NCBI RefSeq assembly: GCF_000497245.1
Contig: NZ_AWTC01000022.1
Location: forward strand, 1 to 49,171
Source of the DNA: Sporolactobacillus laevolacticus DSM 442
GTDB lineage: Bacteria; Bacillota; Bacilli; Bacillales; Sporolactobacillaceae
Reading direction: 5' to 3'
DNA length: 49,171 nucleotides
Part shown: piece after piece, positions 16,356-25,912 of the stretch
Position numbering within the stretch: the stretch's first letter is position 1
How the letters are laid out: each line of letters starts with the position of its first letter
Position numbers and translations under genes: made by a program
Notes under the pieces: generated by a model
What the model saw: the letters and a program-made list of their open reading frames with translations, nothing else
Told to the model about the DNA's origin: nothing
Database searches by the model: none

Positions 16356-17114
16356 TTGCGGTATTGCTACAAGCGGCTCTGCTATATTTTGCTGGATCAG
16401 CTGAGCGGCCCGTTTAACTTCTTCGTCTGAGGGCGGTTCAATTCCTTCAAGCGGATAATCAAGCCCCATTGCCTCCCACTTGTAGACACCCATTTTATGA
16501 TAGGGCAGCAGTTCTACACGTTCGACATTACTCAGCGTGTTGATGAACGCTCCGAGTTCTGTTAAATCTTCTTCTGAATCAGTAATGGTTGGAACGAGTA
16601 CATGTCTGATCCAAACTGGAATTTGTTTCTCTGATAAAAGCTTAGCAAATGCCAGAATGTGCTTGTTTGGTTGACCAGTCAGCCATTTATGGCGTTCTGA
16701 ATTGATTTCTTTAAGATCCAAAAGCACAAGATCTGTATAGTTTGCAAGCTCATCAAATTGCTTGTGGAAGAAGGGAGCATCCACATAACAGCAACCGGAT
16801 GTGTCGAGAGCGGTATGAACGCCGATTGCCCTGCATGCCTTGAATAATTCAATAAGAAAAGGCATTTGAAGGAGTGCTTCTCCGCCGCTAACCGTAATTC
16901 CGCCACCTGAAGACTGGATGAACGGCAAATAGTCTTTCAGTTCGCCGACAATTTGATCAACGCTGATCTGTTGCCCCGTGCCAACCGCACGTGTATCGAC
17001 ATTATGGCAGTACTTGCAGCGGAGCGGGCAGCCCTGGGTAAAGACGACAAATCGGATGCCGGGTCCGTCTACTGTGCCAAATGATTCAATGGAGTGAATA
17101 TTGCCAAGAACCAT
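16353..17114 (-). CDS. pflA: pyruvate formate-lyase activating enzyme
   Basis: 253 aa radical-SAM enzyme that installs the glycyl radical on PflB using SAM and a [4Fe-4S] cluster. The cluster motif CxxxCxxC is CPLRCKYC with Cys at 29, 33 and 36, preceded by ESFGTVDGPGIRFVVF, which is typical of PflA. GGxxxSGGE is seen as GGGITVSGGEAL. ATG 17114 sits behind a strong GGGAGGTG; an upstream in-frame ATG at 17144 precedes that SD and is rejected. The gene lies 53 nt downstream of pflB and is co-transcribed with it. A bidirectional hairpin follows the stop. Confidence 0.93.
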   Translation of the reverse strand: MVLGNIHSIESFGTVDGPGIRFVVFTQGCPLRCKYCHNVDTRAVGTGQQISVDQIVGELKDYLPFIQSSGGGITVSGGEALLQMPFLIELFKACRAIGVHTALDTSGCCYVDAPFFHKQFDELANYTDLVLLDLKEINSERHKWLTGQPNKHILAFAKLLSEKQIPVWIRHVLVPTITDSEEDLTELGAFINTLSNVERVELLPYHKMGVYKWEAMGLDYPLEGIEPPSDEEVKRAAQLIQQNIAEPLVAIPQ

Positions 17115-17167
17115 TGGAGGCACCTCCCTTCTGAAACGGATCATGATCTAAACTATGCCAACACGGT

Positions 17168-19423
17168 TCAAATTGATTTATGGAATGTACGATGAAGAAC
17201 CTCCAGCTGTTGTTCACGTGTAAGCTTGATGAAGTTGACGGCGTATCCGGAGACACGAATGGTCAACTGCGGATACTTTTCAGGATGATCCATCGCATCA
17301 ATCAGTGTCTCGCGATTAAACACATTGATATTAATATGATGACCCCCTTTTACTGCATAGCCGTCAAGCATAGCATCCAGATTGGCTTCACGAACGACCT
17401 CATCTTTTCCCAAAGCCTGAGGAACGATGGAGAACGTGTTGGAAATACCATCCAGAGAATAACGATATGGCAGTTTGGCTACGGATGACAGAGATGCAAG
17501 GGCTCCTTTGCTATCGCGGCCGTGCATTGGGTTTGCACCCGGCGCAAATGCTTCACCGCGCAGACGGCCATCTGGGGTGCTACCCGTTTTCTTTCCATAA
17601 ACGACATTCGATGTGATCGTCAGAATCGACAATGTCTGTACTGAGTCACGGTATGTGTCAACTGTTTTCAGTTTGTTCATAAACCGCTCAACCAGATCAA
17701 CAGCTATGGAATCGACGCGATCATCGTTATTGCCGTATTTAGGGAAATCCCCTTCAATAGTAAATCCGGTTGCGATGCCGTCTTCATCACGCTGTACATG
17801 TACCTTTGCATATTTAATCGCGCTTAAAGAGTCCGCTGCAACACTGAGTCCGGCAATACCTGTAGCCATCGTTCGCAGAATATGCGTATCATGCAGCGCC
17901 ATTTCGCTACGTTCATAGGAATACTTGTCGTGCATATAGTGGATCACGTTCAGTGTATTAATATAGAGATCAGAGAGCCAATCCATCATCTTATCAAATT
18001 TGTCCAAGACTTCATCATAGTCCAGAATATCACTTGTGATCGGAGCCAAGGCAGGTGCAACCTGAACCTTTTTAACTTCGTCTACGCCACCGTTAATCGC
18101 ATAGAGCAAAGTTTTTGCGAGATTGGCACGGGCACCGAAGAACTGCATCTGTTTTCCAATTCGCATTGCCGACACGCAGCATGCGATGCCATAATCATCG
18201 CCATATTCAACACGCATCAGATCGTCATTTTCATATTGAATCGCGCTGGTTTTAATTGAGATCTTTGCACAATATTTTTTAAAAGCCTTCGGAAGTTGGT
18301 TTGACCAAAGTACCGTCAGGTTTGGTTCAGGTGCCGGTCCGAGATTTTCCAGTGTATGCAGGAAACGGAACGAGTTTTTAGTTACTAAGGTTCGGCCATC
18401 GACAGACATTCCGCCAATGGATTCGGTTACCCAAGTAGGATCGCCGCTGAACAATTCGTTATAATCCGGTGTGCGTGCAAATTTTACGAGACGAAGCTTC
18501 ATGACAAAATGATCGACGAGTTCTTGTGCTTCTTCTTCGGTCAATACATGGTTTGCTAAATCACGTTCAATATAAATATCAAGGAACGAAGAGGTTCGAC
18601 CAAGGCTCATTGCAGCTCCGTTCTGTTCTTTGACAGCTGCAAGATAACCGAAATACAGCCACTGGAAGGCTTCCTGAGCATTTGTAGCCGGTTTGGAAAT
18701 ATCGAAGCCATAGCTTGCGGCCATTTTCTTAATATCTTCTAGGGCGCGAATCTGTTCAGTCAGCTCTTCTCTCAAACGCATGACGTCTTCGCTCATTTTA
18801 CTTCCTGTGCTTTTTTTATCAATTTTCTTTTGTTCAATGAGAAAATCGATACCATAAAGTGCAACGCGTCTGTAATCACCGATAATTCGTCCGCGGCCGT
18901 ACGCGTCAGGAAGTCCGGTGATAATACCGACGTGGCGTGCGAGTTTCATCTCATCTGTATAGGCGTCAAATACACCTTGGTTATGTGTTTTTCTGTACTC
19001 AGTAAAAATGTGTTCAACTTCATCACTCATTTTAAAGCCGTAGGATTCACACGCTTGTTGTGCCATGCGAATACCGCCAAAAGGCATCAATGATCGTTTA
19101 AAAGGCTCATCGGTCTGCACGCCGACGACTTTTTCAATCGATTTATTTAGATAACCAGGTCCATGAGATGTGATGGTAGAGACAATTTCGGTGTCCATGT
19201 CCAGCACACCGCCATTTTTCCGTTCCTTTTCGGAAAGCTCCAAAACCTGTTTCCATAAAAGTTCGGTATTCTTGGTAGGGCCGGCAAGGAAAGACTCATC
19301 TTGTGTATATGCATGTATGTTCTTCATGATAAAGTCACGAACGTCAATTTCATTCTTCCAAATACCCTCTACGAATCCGTCCCATGCGGATCCGTATTTG
19401 CTTCCTTCTACAACTGCTTCCAT
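17168..19423 (-). CDS. pflB: formate C-acetyltransferase (pyruvate formate-lyase)
   Basis: 751 aa, full length for PflB. It converts pyruvate and CoA to acetyl-CoA and formate during anaerobic fermentation. The active-site Cys pair is in [10 protein letters not shown] and the radical glycine is in RVSGYAVNF at about residue 726. The start is ATG 19423, 9 nt after GAGGAG; the ATG at 19432 abuts the SD. The promoter region contains a perfect relaxed-consensus cre site, so CcpA control is likely. The enzyme is oxygen-sensitive and marks a fermentative or facultative anaerobe. Confidence 0.95.
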   Translation of the reverse strand: MEAVVEGSKYGSAWDGFVEGIWKNEIDVRDFIMKNIHAYTQDESFLAGPTKNTELLWKQVLELSEKERKNGGVLDMDTEIVSTITSHGPGYLNKSIEKVVGVQTDEPFKRSLMPFGGIRMAQQACESYGFKMSDEVEHIFTEYRKTHNQGVFDAYTDEMKLARHVGIITGLPDAYGRGRIIGDYRRVALYGIDFLIEQKKIDKKSTGSKMSEDVMRLREELTEQIRALEDIKKMAASYGFDISKPATNAQEAFQWLYFGYLAAVKEQNGAAMSLGRTSSFLDIYIERDLANHVLTEEEAQELVDHFVMKLRLVKFARTPDYNELFSGDPTWVTESIGGMSVDGRTLVTKNSFRFLHTLENLGPAPEPNLTVLWSNQLPKAFKKYCAKISIKTSAIQYENDDLMRVEYGDDYGIACCVSAMRIGKQMQFFGARANLAKTLLYAINGGVDEVKKVQVAPALAPITSDILDYDEVLDKFDKMMDWLSDLYINTLNVIHYMHDKYSYERSEMALHDTHILRTMATGIAGLSVAADSLSAIKYAKVHVQRDEDGIATGFTIEGDFPKYGNNDDRVDSIAVDLVERFMNKLKTVDTYRDSVQTLSILTITSNVVYGKKTGSTPDGRLRGEAFAPGANPMHGRDSKGALASLSSVAKLPYRYSLDGISNTFSIVPQALGKDEVVREANLDAMLDGYAVKGGHHININVFNRETLIDAMDHPEKYPQLTIRVSGYAVNFIKLTREQQLEVLHRTFHKSI

Positions 19424-19492
19424 GTCGTTCATCTCCTCAATTAAATAGTCGACTGTTTGAACGCATTATCCTTGAGCACACTTTAATTATAT

Positions 19493-19521
19493 AATATCAG
19501 ATGTAACCGCTTACACTTCAA
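19493..19521 (-). promoter_or_regulatory. pflB promoter with an embedded cre site
   Basis: On the minus strand TTGAAG (19521-19516) and GATATT (19498-19493) are 17 bp apart. The spacer holds TGTAAGCGGTTACA (19515-19502), which fits the cre consensus TGWAANCGNTNWCA at every position. Placement between -35 and -10 would give CcpA repression; the exact -10 is uncertain because TATTAT and TATAAT alternatives lie a few bases downstream. Confidence 0.6.
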
Positions 19522-19651
19522 TTGTGACTTTTTTGTTAATGTTATATAGGTGTATAAGTGGCAATTTTGTGAATGGGGGAAGCAGTCAAAAGAACGAACT
19601 ATACATTTTTTTGGTAAAATGAAATTAAGCCAAAAGTGGAGGAGTGGTTCA

Positions 19652-19963
19652 ATGTTTTGCCCAGTATGTGAGGACGTCCGCATGAAGGAAGTCGAGAGAG
19701 ACGGTGTTCTGATTGATATTTGTCCAAGCTGCAAAGGTGTTTGGCTTGACCGGGGCGAACTTGACAAAATATCGAGCAGAGTGAAGGAAGTCCGCCGCCC
19801 GTTTAATGATTGGTATGAACGCGAAGAAGATGATCGAAAAAGGTACAATGACCGTGACTATAAAGAAGATTCGTATTATGATAAAAGACAAAATGGTGAC
19901 GATTATCCCCGCAAAAAAAAGAAAAAATCGGTAATGGATATGCTAGGAGACATGTTTGATTAA
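19652..19963 (+). CDS. zinc-ribbon (TFIIB-type) protein with charged tail
   Basis: 103 aa. The N-terminal 40 residues form a zf-TFIIB-type ribbon with CPVC (Cys 3, 6) and CPSC (Cys 24, 27) followed by KGVWLDRGELDKI, the family signature. The remainder is very hydrophilic, rich in Asp, Arg, Tyr and Lys, with a KKKKK run and a short hydrophobic MDMLGDMF end. ATG 19652 follows GTGGAGGAG by about 7 nt; the frame stays open upstream to 19550 without an SD. Function of the family is unknown; metal or nucleic-acid binding is plausible. Confidence 0.75.
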   Translation: MFCPVCEDVRMKEVERDGVLIDICPSCKGVWLDRGELDKISSRVKEVRRPFNDWYEREEDDRKRYNDRDYKEDSYYDKRQNGDDYPRKKKKKSVMDMLGDMFD

Positions 19964-20101
19964 CGCACAAATAAATGGATAGATGGTTTGGAATGCAATA
20001 AAGGTCTGAGAAGGAGACGCTTCGCACTCTTTTTCGGACTTTATTCTTTATCACATGAGATATTACGTATTTCAAAAGCAGAGATTCAGGGAGATGGCAA
20101 A

Positions 20102-20803
20102 ATGCATGTGCATTATTTTCAACACGTTTCGTTCGAACAACCGGGCAGCATTGTGGAATGGTGTCAAGCGCGTGGGCATTTGTTAACCGGTACTCAATTT
20201 TATAAGAATGAATTACATTCACCCGATTTCGACACAATTGATTTGCTGGTGATCATGGGTGGACCAATGAACATTTATGAGGAAGAGGAATCTCCATGGC
20301 TAAACATGGAAAAGCAGTGGATCAAGCAAGCGATTACGTTGAAAAAGCCTATACTAGGTATCTGTCTGGGTGCCCAATTACTTGCGGACAGTCTTGGAGC
20401 AAAAGTATATCCTGGAAAAGAAAAAGAGATCGGATGGTTTCCGATCACACGTACAAGCAAATATGAGCAACCTTTTCAATATATACCAAAACAAATGAAC
20501 GTCTTTCATTGGCATGGAGATACTTTTGATCTCCCGGAAAACGCAGTGCGCATTGCCTCAAGCAAAGCCTGTCAGAATCAGGCGTTTATCTATGAGAAGT
20601 ATGTGATCGGTCTGCAGTTTCATCTTGAAGTTGGTGAAGAGAATATTCGTGACATCATTGATCACTCAAGAAATGAATTGACGCAAGGGCGCTATATTCA
20701 AGCTGTTCCAGATATGTGCGGACGATTTGGCTTGATCCAGCAGAACAAGGCAATACTTTTTCAATTCATGGATCAATGGATGAACAGTCTAATTATTAAA
20801 TAG
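20102..20803 (+). CDS. class I glutamine amidotransferase (GMP synthase-like domain protein)
   Basis: 233 aa GATase1 domain protein. The oxyanion strand is LLVIMGGPMNIYEE, the nucleophile elbow GICLGAQL holds Cys 88, and the His-Glu pair is in LQFHLEV. HWHGDTFDLP, seen in the stand-alone GuaA-like branch, is also present. Such proteins transfer glutamine-derived ammonia to an unidentified partner or act as gamma-glutamyl hydrolases. ATG 20102 has AGGGAG upstream; the longer open frame from 19988 has none. Its stop codon abuts the stop of the convergent HAD gene with no spacer. Confidence 0.83.
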   Translation: MHVHYFQHVSFEQPGSIVEWCQARGHLLTGTQFYKNELHSPDFDTIDLLVIMGGPMNIYEEEESPWLNMEKQWIKQAITLKKPILGICLGAQLLADSLGAKVYPGKEKEIGWFPITRTSKYEQPFQYIPKQMNVFHWHGDTFDLPENAVRIASSKACQNQAFIYEKYVIGLQFHLEVGEENIRDIIDHSRNELTQGRYIQAVPDMCGRFGLIQQNKAILFQFMDQWMNSLIIK

Positions 20804-21640
20804 TTAATGAATGCTGCCAACAATACCGAATCTTTCCAAGGCTGCTTGAATCCCATCTTGATCATTAGACAGTGTTACGAAATCAGCGGCTCCTTTTACT
20901 TGGCTGGGAGCGTTGTCCATAGCGACACCAATACCGGCAAATCGCAGCATATCTAGGTCGTTAAAATTGTCTCCAAAAGCAATGGTTTCTTCACGGCGAA
21001 CATTATATTCTTTCATAAGCAGATTCATTGCACCTGCTTTACCCACATCTTTTGCCATAATTTCGAGATAGGTTGGCTTTGACTTGAACACGGATACCTC
21101 TAGCTTTAACGAAAGTAGTGACTCGTACAACTGATCGATTTTTTCTGGTTCACCCATGCACAGCACTTTATGAATTGGCGCGAATTCAACGTCCATGTCG
21201 TCATCCTGAAACGTGCACAAAGTCGCCGCTGTTCCGGCGATCTGGCGTTCCTGTTCGATCCATGGATTGTTTGGTTCTTGTACCAGCCATTGGTCGAAGC
21301 TGTAGGCGGAAAAACTGATATTCGGAAAGCGTTTGCATATATGTTGATGAATGGTGAGCACTGTTTCGGTATCCATGGTTATGGTTAACAATGGTTGGCT
21401 TGCTGAACCGGTTTGCTGTGGCCTCACAATAAGTGCTCCACTATAGCAAACGATTGGGTTGGACAAACCAAGCTGCTGCTGCAAGGGCAAAATGCCACCG
21501 GGCATACGTGCGGACACGAGAATAAATGGAAGCTGGTGCCTTGCACAAGATTTGATCGCCTTAATTGTTTTCTCTGTGATGACATGTTTTGAATTGATGA
21601 GTGTCCCGTCAATATCACTGAAAATCATTTTAACAGACAT
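20804..21640 (-). CDS. Cof-type HAD-IIB hydrolase
   Basis: 278 aa sugar-phosphatase-like HAD protein. Motif I is FSDIDGTL with Asp 9 and 11, motif II is in FILVSARMPG, motif III is the Lys in DVGKAGAMNLL and motif IV is FGDNFNDLDML. The C2b cap lies between motifs II and III. These enzymes dephosphorylate phosphosugars, nucleotides or cofactors with broad specificity. AAGGAGAG precedes the start. It follows a DeoR-type regulator by 50 nt on the same strand, which suggests a carbohydrate-phosphate substrate under that regulator. No terminator separates it from the convergent amidotransferase gene. Confidence 0.85.
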   Translation of the reverse strand: MSVKMIFSDIDGTLINSKHVITEKTIKAIKSCARHQLPFILVSARMPGGILPLQQQLGLSNPIVCYSGALIVRPQQTGSASQPLLTITMDTETVLTIHQHICKRFPNISFSAYSFDQWLVQEPNNPWIEQERQIAGTAATLCTFQDDDMDVEFAPIHKVLCMGEPEKIDQLYESLLSLKLEVSVFKSKPTYLEIMAKDVGKAGAMNLLMKEYNVRREETIAFGDNFNDLDMLRFAGIGVAMDNAPSQVKGAADFVTLSNDQDGIQAALERFGIVGSIH

Positions 21641-21690
21641 GTGCGTTCTCTCCTTTATAAAAAATTCAAAATCATTCTGTCTATTTTTGT

Positions 21691-22452
21691 TTATTGAGCA
21701 ATTAGAATTTGTGTCCCGTTTTCCACAGCAATGCTCTCCATGGCGTCAGGCAATCGCTGATCCGTGATGATCAGATCGATGCTGCTCCAATTTATCGATT
21801 TGAATCGGCTTTTGCGGCTGAATTTTTTGCGTTCGGCAAGAACAACCGTACACTCTGAACGCGAGGACACCAAATTGCTAATCCAAGCATCTTCCTGGTC
21901 ATCATAATAGATGCCGTCTTCAGTAATTGCTGCGGTACCGAGAAACGCGCAATCAAAATGAATCGCTTCAATTTGCTTCATACTTTCTAAACCAAAGAAG
22001 AATCGATTGCTTGCATTTAAACGCCCTCCAAATAGGTGGATCTCCGCCTTTGATTGGTGGGATAAGAGTTCAGCAACATCCAGTGATTGAGTGAAAACAG
22101 TGACTTCCGTATCGATCTGCCGTGCCATACAGGAAATAGTGGTTGAGGCATTTAAAAAGTAGCAGCCGTTTTCATGCAGCAAAGAAACTGCTTTTTTTCC
22201 AATGCTCATTTTTTCTTCAGAATAAGCTTGAAGACGATCTCGGTAAGCCAGAATTTCATTGTGTAAATCAGGTAATGCAATACCTCCGTGCGTCCGAATT
22301 GCGGCACCTTGATCTACAAGTTTTACGATGTCTCGACGTGCCGTATCTCGGGAAACCTCATAGCGTTCGCAGATGTCTACAACTGACATGCTGCGGTGTT
22401 CCTTCAAATAAGCAAGAATGGATACAAGGCGTTCTTCCTGATAAATGATCAT
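21691..22452 (-). CDS. DeoR-family transcriptional regulator
   Basis: About 253 aa. An N-terminal DeoR HTH (RLVSILAYLKEHRSMSVVDI, then YEVSRDTARRDIVKLVDQG) is followed by the family signature RTHGGIALP and a DeoRC sensor domain with TTISCMARQI and FLGTAAI segments. Members bind sugar phosphates and usually repress a neighbouring catabolic operon; the only same-strand neighbour here is the HAD hydrolase. The start lies in ATGATG directly behind GGAG, so either ATG may be used. Immediately upstream lies a MITE-like repeat that may have displaced or replaced part of the promoter region. Confidence 0.83.
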   Translation of the reverse strand: MIIYQEERLVSILAYLKEHRSMSVVDICERYEVSRDTARRDIVKLVDQGAAIRTHGGIALPDLHNEILAYRDRLQAYSEEKMSIGKKAVSLLHENGCYFLNASTTISCMARQIDTEVTVFTQSLDVAELLSHQSKAEIHLFGGRLNASNRFFFGLESMKQIEAIHFDCAFLGTAAITEDGIYYDDQEDAWISNLVSSRSECTVVLAERKKFSRKSRFKSINWSSIDLIITDQRLPDAMESIAVENGTQILIAQ

Positions 22453-22463
22453 CATCTCCTATA

Positions 22464-22612
22464 GAGGGTGTTCGAAAAGTCTGGGAAAAATTACCGGCGA
22501 ATTTCTGTGTCAACTTGCTTCTCCGCTCCTCACGTATTATTTGCATACGCTCTGGTGCTCAAATCTGCGTTTCCTTGACCTTCTTGGTCCTTTTTGTCCT
22601 CCTTTTCGAACA
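22464..22612. repeat. MITE-like repeat, copy A
   Basis: About 145 bp bounded by inverted ends TGTTCGAAAAG (22469-22479) and CTTTTCGAACA (22602-22612). Nearly the same sequence occurs at 35426 and 41186. Internal features shared by copies are GTGTCAACTTGCTT, CTCCTCACGTATTATT and the GACC-TTCTT-GGTC hairpin. It has no coding capacity for a transposase, so any movement would need one in trans. It separates the DeoR gene from the divergent LevR gene. Confidence 0.75.
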
Positions 22613-22740
22613 ATTTTATATAAGTAATTATAAGTAATATCAACTGATTATTCAATGATATATAATTATATGTAGTTTATTTTTATTTAAATATAAGTGT
22701 ATTAACTGCTTGTTATATTTTTAATACACTCTTAATAAGG

Positions 22741-22770
22741 TATGATAAAATAACAATGAAAACGTTTTGA
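22741..22770 (+). promoter_or_regulatory. -10 box and cre-like site upstream of levR1
   Basis: TATGAT (22741-22746) is a plausible -10, although the -35 is weak. TGAAAACGTTTTGA (22757-22770) matches the stringent cre consensus at 13 of 14 positions and would cover the transcription start, the usual position for CcpA repression. Confidence 0.5.
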
Positions 22771-22861
22771 TCAACGATCAGCAGCTTGATGAGTTGCAGC
22801 CTAAAAGACGATGTATGAACGATTGGTCAGCAGGCAGCACAACATTCATGGAGGATAGGCT

Positions 22862-25693
22862 ATGAAAAGAATCGATCGTGTGTATCAATTATTGGAAGAA
22901 AAATGTGATGCATTGACAAAAGCACAGCTTCTTGAGGAAGAGGGATTTTCAGCAAACGATTTAGCCGATGATCTCGACATGTTGAGAAATAATGTCAGCC
23001 TCGAATTGAATAATCTCGTCCGGATCGGGAAAGTGATCAAAATTAAAAAACGTCCGGTACTTTACATTCCCCGTGATACGGTTCAGAAGAATTATGGAAA
23101 TTTGGTTGACCACATCATTTTGGACATTTCATCATTAAAGGATCTGTATTTGGGGCGAGAAAAAGCGACGATCAACGAAAATGAAGATCCCTTTAATTTA
23201 ATGATTGGTGCTGACGGAAGTTTAAAAAAGATTGTAAGCCAGGCAAAGGCGGCTGTCGTCTATCCACCACGCGGGTTACATACGCTTATTCTCGGACCAA
23301 CCGGATCCGGAAAAACACTGTTTGCACACATGATGCACAACTATGCTAAATATATGGAAAGAATGGATAAAGACTCACCGTTCATTGTGTTTAACTGTGC
23401 AGACTACTATAACAATCCTCAATTATTGATCTCACAAATTTTTGGGCATACAAAGGGCGCATTCACTGGGGCTGACCGTGACAAGAAAGGTCTCGTTGAA
23501 AAAGCGGACGGAGGCATGCTGTTCCTTGATGAAGTACACCGGCTCCCGCCTGAAGGCCAAGAAATGATCTTCTATTTCATGGATACCGGCCGTTACAACA
23601 GGCTCGGCGAAACAGAAAAGCGCAGGGAATCAAAGGTTTTGATTATCGCTGCAACAACTGAGGATCCATCATCTTCTTTCTTGAACACATTTTTACGACG
23701 CATTCCTATAACAATCACTATGCCTTCCTTCCATGAACGGCATACAAAGGAAAAAATTGAATTAACCAAATATCTGTTGTCCAAAGAAGCAAAACGAATT
23801 CACAAAGGGATTAAAGTGAATGAAGATGTGATCAAAGCATTGATCGGAAGTGTGACCTTCGGGAATGTCGGCCAATTAAAATCAAATATCCAATTTGTCT
23901 GTGCCCAAGGCTTTCTGGAAAGCATGGAGAGCGATTATGTCAATCTCTATGTGAAAATGCTACCTCAAGAAATGAAAGAAGGACTTAGCCTTATTTCCAG
24001 AAATGTTAAAGAAAATGAGGAAATTTCGAATTATGTAGGGAAAGTAACAGTGATTACCGGAGAAGGCAGCAAGGAGCTTGTCGATGATGATGTCTATGAG
24101 CTTCCTTTTGATATGTATAAGATTATCCAGGATAAATCAAATTTACTCAAACAGGAAAATGTTGACCCAGCCGAGATTAACCGGTTTGTTGCGACGGATA
24201 TTAAGCTTCATATTAAATGCTTCTATCAGCAAGTGACAAAAAGCCCGAATATGAAGCTGGCGAAACTGGTTGACAAGCGTGTCATGAACTTGTCCGAAGA
24301 ACTGCGCTCCCTTGCAGAAAGTATGCTCAACAAAACCTTTAATGATAAATTTCTTTACTTTCTCAGTCTTCATATTGACGGCTATCTTAAGCGGAAAAAC
24401 CGCACGAAACTTACTGCACCACCTTCACATGGGCGCCTGATTGAGGAAAGTGAAATCGAGTATCAGGTTGCACTCAAAATGAAAGAAATGATCGAAGAAA
24501 AATTGAATGTCAGCCTTCCGAAAATTGAAGTCATGTATTTGGCTATTCTTCTTGTTTCGGCTAATGAATTGAACCAAAAAGGGAAAGTAGGCATCATTGT
24601 CGCGACGCATGGAAACAGCACAGCATCATCAATGGTTAACGTTACTAAGGAGCTGCTGGGTGATTACAATATCATGGCTGTCGATATGCCTTTAGATATC
24701 AGCTTTAAGGTAATTCTTGAAGAAATTGTAGCAGCGGTTAAAAAAATTGATCGCGGAGAAGGCGTCCTGATGCTTGTAGATATGGGCTCACTCTATTATT
24801 TTGAAGATAAAATCAGGGAACAAGCCGGCATTCCGGTCAAAGCCATTGATATGGTGTCAACGCCGATGGTGCTCGATGCAGTACGTAAAGCGAACTTCTT
24901 GGACATGGATTTAAACGCCATTTATAACTCTTTGAAAAACCCTGATCCCGGGGCAGAAAATGTATTGAAGAGCCCGAATTCTGAGCACAAAGATAAGCCA
25001 AAAGCCATCCTGACGATTTGTTCAAGTGGGGAAGGAACGGCAAAGAAAATAGAAGAAATGATCAAGACGTTTATTGGTGATGTGACCGAAGAAACGATTA
25101 AAATTATTCCTATGTCAATCATTAATCTGAATCAGAACGTTCAGGAATTGCAGAAAAAGTATACAATCCTTTGTTCCATCGGTGTCACAAAGCCGAAAAT
25201 CAGAGCTCCCTTCATTTCACTTGAACACTTTATAGAAGGAGAAGGTCAGAAAATAATCGAGCAGGCGATTGTAAATAAACATTTGCGTATTAATAATGGT
25301 CAATCCGACGCCATCATTCGGGGTCTATGCGAAGATAGCCTAAAAATGATGCTGACCTATCTTAACCCATACCGAGCGATTACAACTTTGCTCCATTTTT
25401 GTGAGAGTTTGCAAAAAGAGTGGGAAGTTCACTTCAAAAATACAATGACCCTGCGTATTGTGGTACACTGCGCGTTTGCTCTTGAACGAACGATTACAAA
25501 TGAAAACCTTCAATATAAAGAGCCAATTACTGATGAAAAGAGAAAACTGCTGGGCAAAGTGAAAAAGGCTTCAGCTGTGATCGAAAAAGAAATGAATCTG
25601 ACGCTGCCGGATGAAGAACTCTGTTACGTAGTGGATTTGTTGCAAGATGAATTTTCTGATCCGTTAGAAACGCAAAGCAGAGTACTAAGATGA
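22862..25693 (+). CDS. levR: LevR/ManR-type sigma-54 activator with PTS regulation domains (first paralogue)
   Basis: 943 aa. Order: N-terminal winged helix (about 1-75), AAA+ sigma-54 interaction domain with Walker A GPTGSGKT (145-152), the sigma-54 contact loop GAFTGA (199-204) and Walker B LFLDE (about 220-224), PRD1 (about 450-570), an EIIA-Man domain with VATHGNSTA (His 583), an EIIB-Gat-like domain starting near 713 with CSSGEGTA, and PRD2 (about 820-930). LevR is phosphorylated by PTS proteins on PRD and EIIA histidines to tune activation of mannose/fructose-class PTS operons. A second, closely similar gene follows. The ATG is preceded by GGAGG. Which paralogue acts on the sigma-54 promoter at 28848 cannot be read from sequence. 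Confidence 0.9.
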   Translation: MKRIDRVYQLLEEKCDALTKAQLLEEEGFSANDLADDLDMLRNNVSLELNNLVRIGKVIKIKKRPVLYIPRDTVQKNYGNLVDHIILDISSLKDLYLGREKATINENEDPFNLMIGADGSLKKIVSQAKAAVVYPPRGLHTLILGPTGSGKTLFAHMMHNYAKYMERMDKDSPFIVFNCADYYNNPQLLISQIFGHTKGAFTGADRDKKGLVEKADGGMLFLDEVHRLPPEGQEMIFYFMDTGRYNRLGETEKRRESKVLIIAATTEDPSSSFLNTFLRRIPITITMPSFHERHTKEKIELTKYLLSKEAKRIHKGIKVNEDVIKALIGSVTFGNVGQLKSNIQFVCAQGFLESMESDYVNLYVKMLPQEMKEGLSLISRNVKENEEISNYVGKVTVITGEGSKELVDDDVYELPFDMYKIIQDKSNLLKQENVDPAEINRFVATDIKLHIKCFYQQVTKSPNMKLAKLVDKRVMNLSEELRSLAESMLNKTFNDKFLYFLSLHIDGYLKRKNRTKLTAPPSHGRLIEESEIEYQVALKMKEMIEEKLNVSLPKIEVMYLAILLVSANELNQKGKVGIIVATHGNSTASSMVNVTKELLGDYNIMAVDMPLDISFKVILEEIVAAVKKIDRGEGVLMLVDMGSLYYFEDKIREQAGIPVKAIDMVSTPMVLDAVRKANFLDMDLNAIYNSLKNPDPGAENVLKSPNSEHKDKPKAILTICSSGEGTAKKIEEMIKTFIGDVTEETIKIIPMSIINLNQNVQELQKKYTILCSIGVTKPKIRAPFISLEHFIEGEGQKIIEQAIVNKHLRINNGQSDAIIRGLCEDSLKMMLTYLNPYRAITTLLHFCESLQKEWEVHFKNTMTLRIVVHCAFALERTITNENLQYKEPITDEKRKLLGKVKKASAVIEKEMNLTLPDEELCYVVDLLQDEFSDPLETQSRVLR

Positions 25694-25874
25694 AGGTTCG
25701 TCATCTATGTGTATCATTCATAGTGATTTTGTCCCTAAGTTATTAAATTCACGCGCTGAGCTAATTTATGAAAAAAACGATATGAGTGAATATGTATAGA
25801 AATTGATATTTTGAAAATGTATAAGTTGAAATAAAATCCTGTATTGGAGATAATGAATCCGCTTACTTTTTTGC

Positions 25875-25887
25875 TTGTGATACACAA
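25875..25887. promoter_or_regulatory. TTGTG-ATA-CACAA palindrome upstream of levR2
   Basis: A 13-bp perfect palindrome 25 bp before the second activator's ATG. It contains GATACACAA, which recurs three times before the sigma-54 promoter at 28848. Shared sequence suggests that the same protein, probably one of the LevR paralogues, binds at both places; this would allow autoregulation. Confidence 0.4.
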
Positions 25888-25912
25888 TATAGTTAAAAAA
25901 GGAGGGCATATA

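Noticed and set aside
21691-22620. MITE copy A as part of the DeoR coding region or as a gene
   Set aside because: The DeoR protein has a complete N-terminus ending before the repeat, and frames within the repeat are short and not shared among copies.
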